NCBI GenBank assembly: GCA_004154925.1
Contig: QJNS01000029.1
Coordinates: 369,084 to 433,083 of the forward strand
Direction of reading: 5' to 3'
Length of the DNA: 64,000 nt
DNA from: Monosporascus cannonballus
Lineage: Eukaryota; Ascomycota; Sordariomycetes; Xylariales
Shown: positions 48,277 through 61,600 of the stretch, piece by piece
How the letters are laid out: each line of letters begins with the position of its first letter
Numbering within the stretch: the stretch's first letter is position 1
Position numbers and translations under genes: made by a program
The notes under the pieces: model-generated
The model's input: only the letters and a program-made list of their open reading frames with translations
What the model was told of the DNA's origin: nothing
Databases searched by the model: none

Positions 48277-51200
48277 TTTTAAGCCAAAATTAAAAAATTT
48301 AAAGAGCAAATTTAATACTGTGCGGAATAAATAATAATTACTTTAATATATATTGTTATGCTGCGATATAAGGGGAAACATTCTTAGCCTTATAACGGAA
48401 AAATATTTACAAAATTTCCTTGTTTAAATATAAACATATTTTTGTTTATAAAATTTGACTAAATACGTAAATAAGATTTTTTCCGTAACAATCTTCCTTA
48501 CGGAAAAAACCTTAGATTAATTCGAGCTAATTATAAGGAATTATCTAGAAAACGTTAAAACTATTTAAAAAATATTATTAAGATTTTTTTTAATTACGTA
48601 TATTTTCAACAGAAATTAAAAACGAATTTTAAAAATTTAAATAAAAAACGAACGGTTTCGTAATAAAACTTAAAATTCCAGTAAAACGTATTTATTTCGA
48701 AATATATTATTATTTTCAAAAACCTTATAATTAAATCAATATTAATATACGATAAAAATATTAATTTCGTGGATATATTTTCTAAAGAATTGAAAAATAA
48801 CGTTAAAAATAAAGTATTCAAATTTTTAAACTTTAAAACCTTAAATTATTATATTATTAAAATAATTAAACTTATTAACAGATTATGCGAATAACGTATA
48901 GAAAAAAATAATATATTTGTTACGGCATAGAAGAACAAGAGTCTAGTCATTACACCACTAAAAGTGGAACGTTGTCAGGTCGAGCTCTGACCGCCTTGTT
49001 CTGCTCTATATACCTACAAAGTGCCACTTGGGACTGTGACAGTATTTTAAAATACAAAGGTTAATCCGCCAATTAAGGGAAAAAAATAATATATTACTTA
49101 TATTCTATAACATAATGCCAGGACTTATAGAATTCGGAAGGGTTTAATATAGAAATAAAAGCCAAGTTGAATATTATAATTATTATAAAATAGGATATTG
49201 TTAGAACATTTATAAAAAACTTAAAAATCAGAATAAAATTATTAAATACTTATATCGAAAAAATAGTTTAAGGATGATTAAAAAACGATAATAAAATTAT
49301 TAATACAATTTAAATCCAGTATAAATAAGGGTTATTACAAAAAGAAATTCGATAGAAAATACGGAAGGCCTAAAAATTGGACTAAAAAATATCTTTAAAA
49401 ATATCAAAACCCTTTTAAGAGATAACTAAAAAAAGATCAAAAATAAACGAAAAATATTTGCTTTAAACTTTTTAATTCATATAATAATATATAAGTAATA
49501 CATTGCAGATACCATTATTAATTAATATATAATAATTAAAAAAGTTGATTTATTAATATATTAAATCTATATATAAAAAAGGATTCGATTTTCATAACCA
49601 GACCGGAAATAATAAAATAAATAAACAATAATGTCGATATTTTCAAATTATTGCCTTATAAGATAAATCGATAAGCAAATAGCTTTTTAAAATTAACCAG
49701 AAAAAAAGTAATATCCGTAAAAGGACTTTTTATACTTTTATAATTAATATATTTATTAAATTATAAAAAAGTTGTTTTGTCGTAATATAAGAAAGTATTT
49801 TTAAAGGGCTATTATTAAGTTTTATTTTTAATTGGCGTTTATTATAAACCTTTAAAAATAAGCCTTAAAAAAACTCTAATAATTTACTTAAAGTTGTTAT
49901 TAGGAAAATAATAAATTACAAAAGAATTAATAAAATACTGTATATTATATAGTAAAACAATATCCTTAATAAGATAAAACATTGTAGCACAAATAACAAC
50001 AGTTAATACAATGCGAAAAAAAATTACGTTAGCAAAAACGATAAATATAATAACTTAACGCGTTAAATAAGAAAATACAGATAAAGTTCAATAAATTCGA
50101 AAAGAAATTTTAACAAACATATTTATAAAAACCTCGTAAGATAACGAAATTCTAAAAATTTAAGAAAAGTTTTTAAAAAAGGTCTTAAAAATAACGATAA
50201 AGCCGTTAATAACCTTATTATCTTGAGTATACGAATTAGAACGTATTCGTATACTGTACTAATAAATTATAGAATTTTGGGCGGAAAATATATTATACTA
50301 AATATGGTTAACAAATTTAAATAATTATTAAGAGATAAGTTAAAACTTTATATAACGATATTTACTAAAAGTTAATATTTCGCCCATAACAAAGAAGAAA
50401 TTAAACGCAAAATTAATTATTTCGATATTTTTATTTAAGAGCATTATTAAATAATTAATTTTAATATCGTTTTATTTAAGAATTACGATATACTTTTAAG
50501 AAGATTATATATATATTAATATTATGCTTTAATTAATAAAGAGATTAATTAAGTAAAATTCGTTTTATATTTTATTAAGAAGCAAAAAAAGGAAAATAAG
50601 ATTTTAATATTCGATTAGCAACAGCGACAAGTATAACTATAATAATACGGTAGATATTTTATTATTTTAAAAAATAAAGTATAAGAAAGAAAATAGACAT
50701 TAAACAATGCGACATATTATTATAATTAGTAAGACAAAATTAGGTTAATTAAATAACAATTTAAAATAATAACTTTAAAAATTAAACGGTTGAATTAAAA
50801 GATTATTATAAAATCATTAATATAAGCAGCTTTTTTAAAAAAAGATATAATACGAAATTAGTAAGATATAGCGAATAAAGCTATAAAATAATAATAAAAA
50901 AGGCTTATCAATAAGGTTCTATCTTATTTATAGCCTAAATGAAAACGAATTACGTATTTTTAAAAAGGATAATTGAAAAATTGGTTATAAAAACGATAAA
51001 TTCGATCTTCCAAATTATTAATAAGGTATTTTATATTTTTCGCACTCCAAAAAAATTAAATTACGATTTGTAGTTAATTATAGACAGTTAAATAATATTA
51101 TTTTCAAAAATCGACTATTATTACCTTTAATTATAAAAATAAAAACCCGATTTTATAAAATCAAATCATTTACGATACTGTATTTTGAAAATAAATATAA

Positions 51201-54179
51201 CCTTTTAAAATTAAAAAAAATCGAATAAAAAGTAGGTTTAAAAGGAAATACGGATTATTAAAAGATTTATTATATTAATAGAATTTACGAACGTATCAGC
51301 AATCTTTTAACAAATAGTTAATTATATATTACGAAAATACCTTAATATTTTTATCGTTTACTATTTCGATAATATATTTATCTTTTTCCAAACAAAAAAG
51401 ATATATATAAAATACGTTTATAAGGTTTTTTAAATTTTATATATCGCGAAGTTATTAATTAATATAAAAAGAAATTAATTTTATACGTACAAAATAGATT
51501 ATTTAAAACATATTATTATTCCGAAATATATTAACATAAATCTTAAGAAAATCGTTATAATTATAAAATAGCAAACGTTAACGATAATTAAAAAGATATA
51601 AGAATTTCTTAAATTCGCTAGGCATAATAGAGAATTTATTCGAAATTTTATTAAAATTATTATATTCTTCATTAACTTTAGCAAAAAAGAAAAGAAATTT
51701 ATATAAATATTATAAACAGTAAAAACCTTTTAGGAATTTGAGAATACGGTTATTAACGAATTAATATTAATTATATGCGATTTAACATATTTCGTTTAAG
51801 TTAAAAACCGATGTTTCGAATTTCGCGTTAAGCGTAATAATCGGATAACAAAATAGTTAAGATAAATTACATCTTTTTATATTTTTATATATAAGCTAAA
51901 ATAGCCGAACTTAATTACGATATCCTAAATAAGAAATTTATAGTTATAGTTATAATATTCCGAAATTTAAATATTTTCTTAAAAGAAATTTATATTAAGT
52001 TAAGATTTCTACAGATTATTAAAACCTTGTCCGTTTTATTAAGACCAAAAATTTACAAGACGATAATTACGATACGCGAAAAAAATAGCGAATTTCGATT
52101 TCGTTATTATTTATAAAAAAAGTTTAAAAATGACAAAGTAAATACCTTAAATAAGTGACTAAACTTTAAAAACTTTGGTTAAAATTAATTACATATTTTT
52201 AGATACTAATTTAAAAAAGAATTTATATTTATAATAAATTGCGACGATACGAGTTATATTATACAATATATATAAGGAAACTAAAAAATACACTAAATAT
52301 TTACCAGAGTATAAGAATTCGAAAAAGTTATAAGTTTTAAAAACATATCTCATAAACTTAATATACTAGATATATAAATATTAATTATATGGATATTCAG
52401 AGATTTATAAAATTTTAAAATAATTTTAAGATATATTGTTTATATAAAAAAATAAAAATAATAATTCAAAACATACGACGGTAATAAAACTTTCGTAATA
52501 AGATTAGGGTATAACGATATAAGCCTTATAGAAAATTGTAATTATTATTAGTTTTAAAACAATTATGGGATTGAATTATTATACATTGTATTACTAAATA
52601 TTTGGGCCCGAAAATGTAATAATAAGAATATATTACGATAATATTTTCTTTATGGTTAGTCGATTTACGAAAATTTCTTATTTTTAATTTTTTATAAATA
52701 TATTAATACGAAATAAACAATATATACTTTTGGGAAATATATTTAATATATGTAAATTAGTCTACGAAATTATTTTAAATAAAACAATAATATTTGTTTC
52801 GAAATTTTAATAAGATTTTATATTATAAATTGGTTTAAATTACAAATTAATTAATCAATGGAAATTTTAAACGGATAAATGAATAAAATGATTAAATTAA
52901 ATAGTAAAAGTATATTTACGATAATATATTAATTATCAATAAAATAATTAAATGCAACGAGTGATATATTGCTAAATTAATTTATGATATTAATTATTAC
53001 GAAAATATAAGCATAATTTTAATATACGTATATTTTAAATTTATATTATACATTTGTAAAAACGCCTATAATAAATATTTTAATTGTAAAATACTTTTAC
53101 GTCAAAATAATTAAAATAATTATATTGAGCAATAAAAATGTAATTAAAATTCTTCCGAAATTATATAAATAAATATTATAACGAAAAACGGTTAAAAGGA
53201 TTATCTTTTTTTTAAAAAAATACCTTATTTTGTTATTGAAATATTTAAAAAGCGAGCTTAATACAAACTTCCATTTTAAATATATCGGTTTATATAAAAT
53301 TACCAAAAAACCTTTTTAAAAATAATTATTAATTAAAACGTTTACTGAAAATTAAAATCTATTTAATTTTTTATATTTTGATTGAAATTAATAATAAATA
53401 TAATTAAAGTATATCAGATACCAACTAATATAAAAATAAAGGATAATATAATATATGAAATAGAAAAAATATTAATATAAAAAGTAAAATACTTTTATCT
53501 AATATTTAATTAAATAGAAAAGCTATTTAAATTTCGAAAATATTTAAGAACGAGTGAAGAATTTTACAAATATCCAATATTTATTAAGAAGTTTTTACCA
53601 GTAATAATAAGCGCGCTTTAGTCGATAAATAATTAGTTAATAATTTTAAAGTTAAACCAGTTAATTAGATTTACGGCCTAAGTCGATACGGCCGCCGTAA
53701 TTACGGTTTTTAGTTATTATTGTTTTTATTTTAAACGTTCAAACCTTTGTAAAATTTTTGTGCTTTTAATACCCCGGCGAAATATTTCGATACTACGACG
53801 GTAAAATAGTCGTTTGTATTTTTATAAAAAATTAAAGTTATTAGTTATAGTACGTAACGTTTTAGGAACTTATTTTTCGCGTTTTAAACGGTTTTTTTTA
53901 TGTAAAAGTTTTTAATACTTGGTTTCGAAAAAACTAAATACGTTATAAAGGCTAATATAATAAATATATCGTGCGTATTTTAATGTTCTCCGAATAATTT
54001 AATATTTTATATTGTTATAACTGAAATATAAAGAAATATTTTAAAATTAAAACGTTAACACGTTTACAAAACCGAAGTTTTTTAATATAATTCGATATAA
54101 TAAGTATAAAAAAAGAAAATTATATACCAGAAAAAATAAACGATATGATTTTTAAAGATAAAAATTCTAGAAAAAATCG
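48277..54179 (+). pseudogene. Gyp-B gag-pol, RIP-inactivated
   Basis: Resumes after Gyp-C with the duplication TTTTA. A decayed zinc knuckle is at about 49170-49215 (NYYKIGYC). The protease region is about 50150-50560, reverse transcriptase 50980-51400 and integrase 52380-52900. The chromodomain line is at about 53480-53570, all collinear with Gyp-F. A polypurine remnant (TTCTAGAAAAAATCG) precedes the 3' LTR. Interrupted at 48918-49041 by the 124-bp element. About 53640-54120 is less AT-rich and unassigned; it corresponds to the antisense-ORF segment of the other copies. Confidence 0.75.
48918..49041 (-). mobile_element. 124-bp solo terminal repeat (TRIM/SMART-like), copy 2
   Basis: Reverse complement of 19206-19329 with a few differences and exactly the same length. 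On the plus strand it starts TGTTACGGCATAG and ends GGGACTGTGACA. Flanks are ATATT (48913-48917) and GTATT (49042-49046), a 5-bp duplication with one G-to-A. It sits in RIP-mutated Gyp-B but is itself almost unmutated. Confidence 0.85.
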
Positions 54180-54575
54180 TATTACAACTTAACGGGTTTA
54201 ACTTTTTAACAAACAATCGAAATTTTAAAAAAGGCTAATTCTAATCTAAGCTAAAACTTTACGTAATTAGTTCGGAAATTTTAAAATGTTAAGCACTTTA
54301 AACCTCTTAAGCTAATAAGAGAACTTAAAAGGTTTAACGAGCTTAAAGGTTTAAGCCGTTTAGGCATCTTAAGCCAAAATAAGAATATATACGTTCGTTA
54401 TTTCTATAATGTAAATAACGTTAATTTGTAATAAAATATTATTGCCTAAAATGCTATTAATATTACGAAACGTAATAAGTTAATATATTAATTACTTAGA
54501 TTCTCACGATATTTCTGCTAATATAAACTCGTACGAATTAGATTTAACAATTGGTTAAACCGCTTAGCTGTTATA
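54180..54575 (+). repeat. 3' LTR of Gyp-B
   Basis: Begins TATTACAACTTAACGG and ends TTAGCTGTTATA. It is full length (396 bp), unlike the deleted 5' LTR, and of the TTTAAG-rich U3 type. Confidence 0.9.
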
Positions 54576-54601
54576 TTGTTCGGTTATTACTGCTTTATAC
54601 A
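54576..54601 (+). repeat. 3' LTR of Gyp-A, last part
   Basis: TTGTTCGGTTATTACTGC and a few more bases match the end of the 5' LTR at about 18222-18249. The first five bases are also the target duplication of Gyp-B. Confidence 0.8.
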
Positions 54602-55152
54602 TTTATTTTTTATAGGAATTTATATTAAAAACATGTTATTTTAAAGATATATACAATATCAATTAATATATTTAACTTAAAATTCGATAAAACCTTTATT
54701 TATAATTATTGTATAATTATAATATTATATATATAATATATATTATTTTAATGCAAATTAATAAAAATAAAGTAATATTAAAATTAAAATTTAATTATAT
54801 TTTAATTTATGTAAATTATCGTTATTACGTTATAAATATACTATATTTAAAAATATTTAAATTCAAAGAATTTTTATAATTATAGAAGATTAAATTTAAA
54901 AATAATAATTATAATATTTAATATATTCTTTAAACTTAAATAAATATACATATAATTTTCTTTAATTATTTTAAATTACAATTAACTTTAATATAATTAA
55001 ATTTAAATTCAGAAAATAAATAATCGTAATATTTTTATAATTATAATAACATAATTACCAGTTATATTATGATATGTTAGGCCTTTTTAAAATATTTAAT
55101 ATAAGAAAAATTGATTTAATAATTATTTTACCGGTTTAAATTACTATTATTA
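54602..55152. other. Interior of E0, RIP-degraded
   Basis: AT-rich with no frame. It belongs to E0 by position between Gyp-A and the solo LTR. TATTA at 55148-55152 is the left duplication of the solo LTR. Confidence 0.5.
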
Positions 55153-55568
55153 TGTGACGGCTAGGTGGTTTAACCAACTATTAAACCTTAGCTGTACGGG
55201 TTTATGTTGGCAGGAGTATTGTGGGATTCTGAGTAATGGATATAATATCGTATTACGTTTCGTAATGCCAAAGGTGCCTTGGATAACGAATTGTTATTGC
55301 AAGCTGCTGTTATCTAAACTATGGAAATAACGAGCGTATATATCCTTGTCTGGGCTTAACGTATTTTGGCTGGCTCAAAGGTGTTTAGCCACTTGAGTCC
55401 CCTTGAGCCCCTTTGAGCCCTGCGCGGTTCGGCTGGCTTAACGTCCTTGAACCAATGGTAACGTTTAAGCCTATTGAGCCAATTACGTGATTTCTTGGCC
55501 ACAGTCGGAGCTTGTGTCTTCTGGGACTCCGACCGTCCTTCAAAGGCCAAGACCGTTAGGTCATAACA
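55153..55568 (-). mobile_element. Intact solo gypsy LTR, TTTAAG-type family
   Basis: Starts TGTGACGGCTAGGTGG and ends CCGTTAGGTCATAACA on the plus strand, 416 bp, flanked by a perfect TATTA (55148-55152 and 55569-55573). It is the same LTR family as Gyp-B and Gyp-C but almost free of RIP changes, so it serves as the unmutated reference. Formed by recombination between the two LTRs of a full element. Its U3 has short GAGCCC-like repeats (about 55395-55420). Confidence 0.95.
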
Positions 55569-55573
55569 TATTA

Positions 55574-56616
55574 CGTCGTAATTAAAAAAAGTTAAAAATG
55601 ACTAAATTCAAACTTTTTTATAAATGTAATATAATAATTCTAGTTTATATAAATAAAAATATAATTGTACGGATTTTTTCTATATTAAATCACTTTTAAA
55701 AAGTTTATTAAAAATATTATATACGATAATTATGTTATTATAACTATAAGAGCGCTCCGGTTTAAAAATATATGTAAAATATTAATTTTATTTTATTTTT
55801 AATACATTTGTAAGTTTTTCAGGAAATTTCTTATGAATTTATATAAAAACGTACAAAATAAAACGAAAAAAAATCATAATTCGATATTGGGCCTTATTTT
55901 AAAAGTTTTATTATTTTTTATAAATTTTTTACGAATTACGTAAACGCGATATTAAAACTTACTTAATAATAACTACGCCGTAAATATAATTATAATTTTT
56001 AAAACAAAGTTGAATTTAACTAAAATAAAAAAAATAATCTATATAAATAAAAGTATAATTAAACGAATTTTTTAATACTAAATTATTTATATATAATGTA
56101 TAATAAAATAATATATATAATATTTATGTTTGTTACAGCACTAACAAAACGTCCTTTTTAAGCCGCCGTTTCGCTATATATATATAAGCGCGTAGCGCTT
56201 GCTAAATAAATTTTTTCTTTCTTTCTTTTTTATAAAATAACAGAATATTTCTCAAAACCTAAAAAACGTATAACGTCTTAATAACGTTATTATAATTATA
56301 AAAATAATACTGTTAAAAATTCTATTAAATTTTAATTTAATTATATTAACTTTAATTTTTATCCAAAAATTTCTAAAACGTAAATTAGGTACATGTTAAT
56401 TTATATTTAATATATATTTTAAAATTTTAATTTATTGATTTTGACTTAATTTAAAAATACATAAAAACCAATTTTTTAAAAAATCTAAATTTAAGATTTA
56501 TTAATTTGTTACAGAGATACGGTATTTAATTAATAAATTTTAATGCCTTAGCGTAATACATAAAAATATATCAAAAATAGAAACGAGCCAGCAAAGGCCT
56601 GAGCTAGCTGAGGTAA
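55574..56616. other. Right end of E0, RIP-degraded
   Basis: Body similar to remnants A and B near the terminus. An inverted hairpin module lies at 55880-56005 (GGGCCTTATTTTAAAAG), opposite in orientation to that in A and B. The terminus GGCCTGAGCTAGCTGAGGTAA ends at 56616, exactly where normal composition begins. Confidence 0.55.
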
Positions 56617-57483
56617 AATGTGTCGTGTTTTCAGAAAACGGGCAGGACAAGAAATGGTCAGGTGTGGGGCTCCTTTTTGGCCTGCTAAGTCAGCGAGGTC
56701 ATTGGTTCAAGCGGAGACGTGAGTTCTCACTGCGTCCACGTGTTGAAATATGGGCTTTGGCCGGAAGAATGCCACGACGCAGTGCTTCCAATATGGTGGT
56801 AAGGGGACCATGCATATTCCAGGACGCATATGTCACTTCCGCCTGCTCTAGATACGAAGCACAACCCCCGCACCCAGGGTTGGGGAACCTGTGTTTGCCT
56901 TGCTCTAGCGACTAGAAGTTGCCTCAAAGCTGCGGAAGCAATGCTGTCCTACTTCTCGATAAGCCGAGGGGTCGAATATCTTAAGTACGCTACCTCGTCT
57001 AGCCGTCCCTTGGGACGATGCCCTGGTCAACGGATGCGATGTGTCTCTGCGCTTTCAAAGCAGGCAGGCACTTGGCATCATGGTCCAGTTGGAAACTCCT
57101 GGGGAAGGGGTAACACGGAATACGGAAGTAGGTCAAATTTAATTTAATTCCCTGCCTGCAGGACTGGGGTCAATACGGCATAGGTAGTGAGCAATCTCAA
57201 GGATTGCAGTGCAAAGGGTGCAGAGCGGGAGATGCTGAAGGACTGGGCGATATATACGTACTGATGCTCGACTATGGCTAAGTGAGTACCTACATACGTC
57301 CGCGGCTCCGCGTACTGTTGTCCAGGAGTACCGGCGAAGAATCCCGAAAGGCAGACGGATCACCGAAGATAATTATCCCAAAGGAATAGCAAACAGCTAG
57401 TGTTCAATGTATCAATACGCCAGCCACAAAGTAGAAAAGATTGGTCCGGGTGTCCGAGCATGTGTGACGGCTCGTCTCGGGTG
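56617..57483. other. GC-normal island 2, left part; no supported gene
   Basis: Several open frames of 66-105 codons on both strands (plus 56625-56915 and 56830-57147, minus 57139-57363) overlap one another. None has a recognisable domain. I treat it as intergenic sequence or decayed gene remains downstream of the ankyrin pseudogene. Confidence 0.4.
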
Positions 57484-58511
57484 CTACGACTCAAACGCAG
57501 TCTCCCAGCTTTCGTCCTCCCCGCATGATCCGTCGTCTGCGCCGCCGCTTGGCGCAGCTTCCATCTCGTCGCTTTCCCCGTCTATTTCGTCCTCTACCCC
57601 CGAGGACCTTCCTCCCGGCATGGCCGCCTTCGCTGGTGCCGTCTCTTGCACATAATGACGCTCCCTCGCGTCCGGAAAGCAGTGGTACTCTCGTAGCTCA
57701 CGTACCAAAGCCCGAAAGGCATCGATCTCTTCGTCGTTGAGTGGGGGTACTGCTCACTTATTTCCAGCTCTCGCCTATTGCTCCTGCTCCGACAACATTC
57801 CGTAGCTTACACGCCGCTCAAGTGCATCCATCGCCGACCTCCCCATCTCCCGGTTCATGTTCAAATCGGGGTCCAGACGAAGGTCCGGAACAGCTCCCTC
57901 AGTGCGGCAAAGAGCCCCTAGGTGCCCCAATATGCTGCCTGGTGCAACACCGTGGCGCCGTCCACCCGCACGTCTAATCTTACGCCTAGACTGTATAGAG
58001 TGCGAAAAGTCTCGGCGTTGTCGTACTCTACTGCACGAAAGACCAGTGTGGGCCCGTAGATATTTAGCTTCTCAATGTTTGCTCCCGCTCTCGCTACGAT
58101 GTTGCCCAGCTCAGCGATGCCTTCCGGGTCACCCTTAGCGTTAACAGAGTAGTGACGGAAGCGAGTGTAACTACCCACGCCCTGATGGTCAAGACTAGCA
58201 CCGGCCTCTAAGAGCATTTCGACAGAATGGGGCTGCAGGAGCTCAATTGCAACGAACAAAGTGGCATGCCCATGACCGTTAGGCACATTGGCATCGGCGC
58301 CCATGTTTATCAAATGCTCAACAAACTCGTGGGATCTCTCTCGAACCACTTGACAGAGAGCATTCATACCGAAGGCATCTTGGACATTTATGTCTGCGCC
58401 GCGCCTGACGAGAAGGTCAATGCCTATGAGGTGAATTTTTCTGATTACTACCCAATGTACTGACTGGCGCTAGTCTATTTGTCGTGGAATAGGGGTATCT
58501 ATGTTAGTCAT
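57484..58511 (-). pseudogene. Ankyrin-repeat protein gene, broken by three stops and a frameshift
   Basis: From the ATG at 58511 to the TGA at 57484 the minus strand holds about 342 codons once one missing base near 57921 is allowed for. Ankyrin units are clear: LLVRRGADINVQDAFG, HLINMGADANVPNGHGHATL, MLLEAGASLDHQ, IVARAGANIEKLN, ATVLHQAAYWG. A C-terminal region follows with LREYHCFPDAREY-like sequence and an acidic, Glu/Ser-rich tail. In-frame stops lie at 58470-58472 (TAG), 57775-57777 (TAG) and 57754-57756 (TGA). Each could come from CAG or CGA by one C-to-T. A 61-bp GTAAGC...GCAG intron would remove two stops but breaks the frame. Ankyrin proteins bind other proteins; the target is unknown. 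Composition is normal, so mutation was slight. Confidence 0.75.
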
Positions 58512-58557
58512 CAAGCTCCCAGCACCCCGGAAGAACCTTATTCCGGCACGCCCACAG

Positions 58558-58563
58558 TATATA
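58558..58563 (-). promoter_or_regulatory. TATA-like box of the ankyrin pseudogene
   Basis: TATATA about 47 bp upstream of the ATG at 58511, in otherwise GC-normal DNA. Position is plausible; nothing else supports it. Confidence 0.3.
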
Positions 58564-58620
58564 GAGAGCTTCCTAGCCACCGCTCTCTAAAGCTCAATTC
58601 TAGTTAGATAATTATTACTT

Positions 58621-61600
58621 CCTACATTTTATGTTACTTTATTTTCTGATTAACTTAATTATCATAATTATAAGCCCGGTATTTTAATTGCGCAAAATAA
58701 TTACGGTTAAATTAATTATAACTTTTTTTTTACTGATTTATAATTTTATTTTTATTAATATATCGGATAATCCTATACCTAAAAATATAATCCTTAAAAA
58801 TCGTTTTAATTATTTTAATTAATATTTCGCTTTACGTTATAATATTTTTTCGCGCGGCGTTTGGTATTTTATTAACTTAAATGCTTTTAACGTTAATTTT
58901 TTTTAAAAATATCCAGATAATTATACTATTCGAATAATATATTGCCGATATTAACGCCCGAACTAAGGTTAAATATTAGATAAATTTCGCCAAATAAAAG
59001 ATTTTCGAATAAAATAATATTATTTTATAAATTCCTAAAAATCGAAAAATAAATAATTTTAAAAAAGATTACGAAATTGATTTTAAATACCTTATTACAA
59101 AATATGAAAAGCAAACTAGAAACTTTTTTAAATTCGAAATAAAGTATATTAATATTTAAATTTAAATTAACGTAATAATAAAAAGTAAAATCTTAAAAAA
59201 CGCGTAAAATATTTTCATAATCCGAAAAAAGTTTACAATTTAAAATTTATTTAAAAAATTCAAAAATTAATTTATTTTTTCGGAATTAAATATTATCATT
59301 ATAATATTTAAAAAGTCCTATAAAGTTTTACGCCATATTAAAATAATTATATAAAACTTAATTAATAATACCGGGTCTAATTTTTCGCCTATATTTAAAT
59401 GAAATATTTAATTTTTAAAAAATTAATAAAATATTTATAATAAAGGATTTCTTAAATGTCTTAATAAAACGTTTCGTTTTTAATTAAGCATAACGTAAGT
59501 TTATCTAATTAATTAAAAATTAATTTTTAAAAAATTTATTAAAATATTTAAAAAGTTTAATAATTAATTTTCGGCTTTATATTACGAAACAAAATTAAAG
59601 GCTAAAATTAAAGGCTTTAAAATTTTCTTAACTTTAAGTAATAAATCACTTTTTGAAATTAACGTAATATTATTATTTAATCCCATTTTTTTCGTTTAAA
59701 ATACCTAATAAAAAAATAAAAAATATTTATATTTTTTTATATTAAATAATAAATATTTATAGAAACCTGGCGAATACCGTATATTCCATTACGTAATTAC
59801 AAAAATAACCATATATAAAATCCGTTAAATTAATTTCATAAAATAAGAAAAAAGTCCGAAAACATTTTTTTAAATTAAACCGGTAAAACAAATTTATTTT
59901 AAATTTTTTAAATTTTTTAAATAAAAAAGAGATTAAAAATTAAAAATGTATTACATAATAATAACGTTTAATTTTATAATATTATTATAACGTTATTTAA
60001 TTTCTAACTTTTTTAAATTTTTAAACTTATATTAATAAGAATTTATATTTTTATTTATTTTAACAAATACCTTTTAATATTATTTATCTTAATTAATAAT
60101 TAAAACTTATTTGTTTTTAATATTTTCGTATTTGATACTATGGGATATATAGTAAAAATAAATAAATTTTGGTTTTTAATTAATGATATTAAATGATAAA
60201 TAATTAAGAAATTATTATTTAAAATTAATAAAAAACTGGAATATAATTTTATTTTTAAATATATATTAATAATAAAAAGCTTTTACATTAATATTATTTT
60301 AAAAACTTTATTTTATAAAACCGGAATTTGGTATTATACCATAAATTACTTTTTTTAAAAAAATAACATTAATAATATTATTTTTATAACATTTATTTAT
60401 ATTTATAATTTATCTTTTCTTAAATATAAGCCGTTATTGTATTATTTAAGTATTTTATTTATAATTTCGTAAAACTCAATAAGTATTTTAATACTTTTAA
60501 TAATTAATAAAACAAATACGGAAATATAAAAACGTTCCCGAAATACTTTATACCTTTATATAAAAATTAAAGATTTTTAGTATTTTAAATTTAGGTATTT
60601 AATTTTTATTAGATTAAAATTATTGGTTAAAACTTTTAAAAATATTATTATTAACGGTATTTCGCGCTTAAACTAAAAACATTATATTTATACGTACGTT
60701 GTTCAAATAATTTTAAAATATAAATTATAAAACTAAATTTTTAAATCGTTGTAATATATTATGTAAAATTATTTTAATTATTTTATAACTTATAATAATT
60801 CTTAATAATTAAAAATAATTAAAAATAAATATAATAAAAAACTTTTTATTTTTTATAAACGATCAGTTTTAAAAAAACGTTCCGAATTACTAAAATTTTA
60901 AATATTAAATACGTAAATATTAAAAGTTTTTTAATTGCAAAATTAAAGAAAATAACGATATTAAAATAATTTTAATAAACGGATTTATAAAATATCAAAA
61001 ATAATATACCGAAAAAAATATTAAATTAAAAATATTTTTTTCGTATATTAAAAACCTTATAGAAAATATAAACGAATAAATAAATAATTAATTAATAAAA
61101 ATTTTAAAATAATATTAAAAATATATTTCTTTAAACGTTTTTAACTTAACATAATAAAGATAAAAACATAATTATATAATATAAGTTCAAATTACGTATA
61201 TAATTAATTTACCCCGAAAAAAATATATATTTATTAATTTAAGTAATGTTTTCGTTAATATAATTATTATAACCCTTATGCCAAATTAATTTAGGATTTA
61301 CATATATAACGTATAAACATATTCGTTAAAAAAAGGAAAAATAAGGAGAAAAAGGCAAATATTTAAAATATAATTGAAAATTTATATCGGTTATTTAATA
61401 AAATACCAAATTTTTAATATTTATCGAATATAAATACCGGAATTCCAACAAACTATTATTACGTATAATATTATATTTAATAAGAAAGTTTTTATTAATT
61501 AAAAATTACGTTTATCTTAATAATAAATAGGAAATTTATAAATAAATTAGATATTTTTAAGTGTTAAATTAAAAAAAGTTTAATTTTCAAAATTTTTAAC

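Larger units (their letters stand above)
27303..54575 (+). mobile_element. Gyp-B: Ty3/gypsy chromovirus inserted in the Gyp-A 3' LTR
   Basis: Target duplication TTATT (27298-27302) versus TTGTT (54576-54580), one G-to-A apart. The 5' LTR (27303-27586) has an internal deletion of about 110 bp; the 3' LTR is 54180-54575. The leader (27587-27702) was interrupted by Gyp-C and resumes at 48277. The element belongs to the same family as Gyp-F by interior sequence but has the TTTAAG-rich U3 type. Confidence 0.9.
18062..54601 (+). mobile_element. Gyp-A: Ty3/gypsy element, outermost LTR element of the nest
   Basis: The left LTR (18062-18249) matches a right LTR that is split in two (27140-27302 and 54576-54601) by Gyp-B. 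A purine tract (AAAAAATGGAAAAAAA) precedes the right LTR and sets the plus orientation. The interior (18250-27139) was further hit by a pogo-like transposon and by a 124-bp element; without them it is about 6.9 kb. Integrase is the clearest domain. No clean target duplication could be read, possibly because of mutation. Confidence 0.85.
17880..56616. mobile_element. E0: TIR DNA element expanded by nested insertions
   Basis: The left end TTACCTCAGCTAGCTCAGGC at 17880 is matched in reverse complement by the right end at 56616. Similarity extends for about 125 bp on each side (GCTCGTTT, TTTTTGATATATTTTTAT, CGTTAAAATT). Removing Gyp-A and the solo LTR leaves about 1.8 kb. I see no transposase, so it may be non-autonomous or just too decayed. 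TA or TAA/TTA at the ends suggests a Tc1/mariner- or Harbinger-type target, but flanks do not confirm one. Confidence 0.55.
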
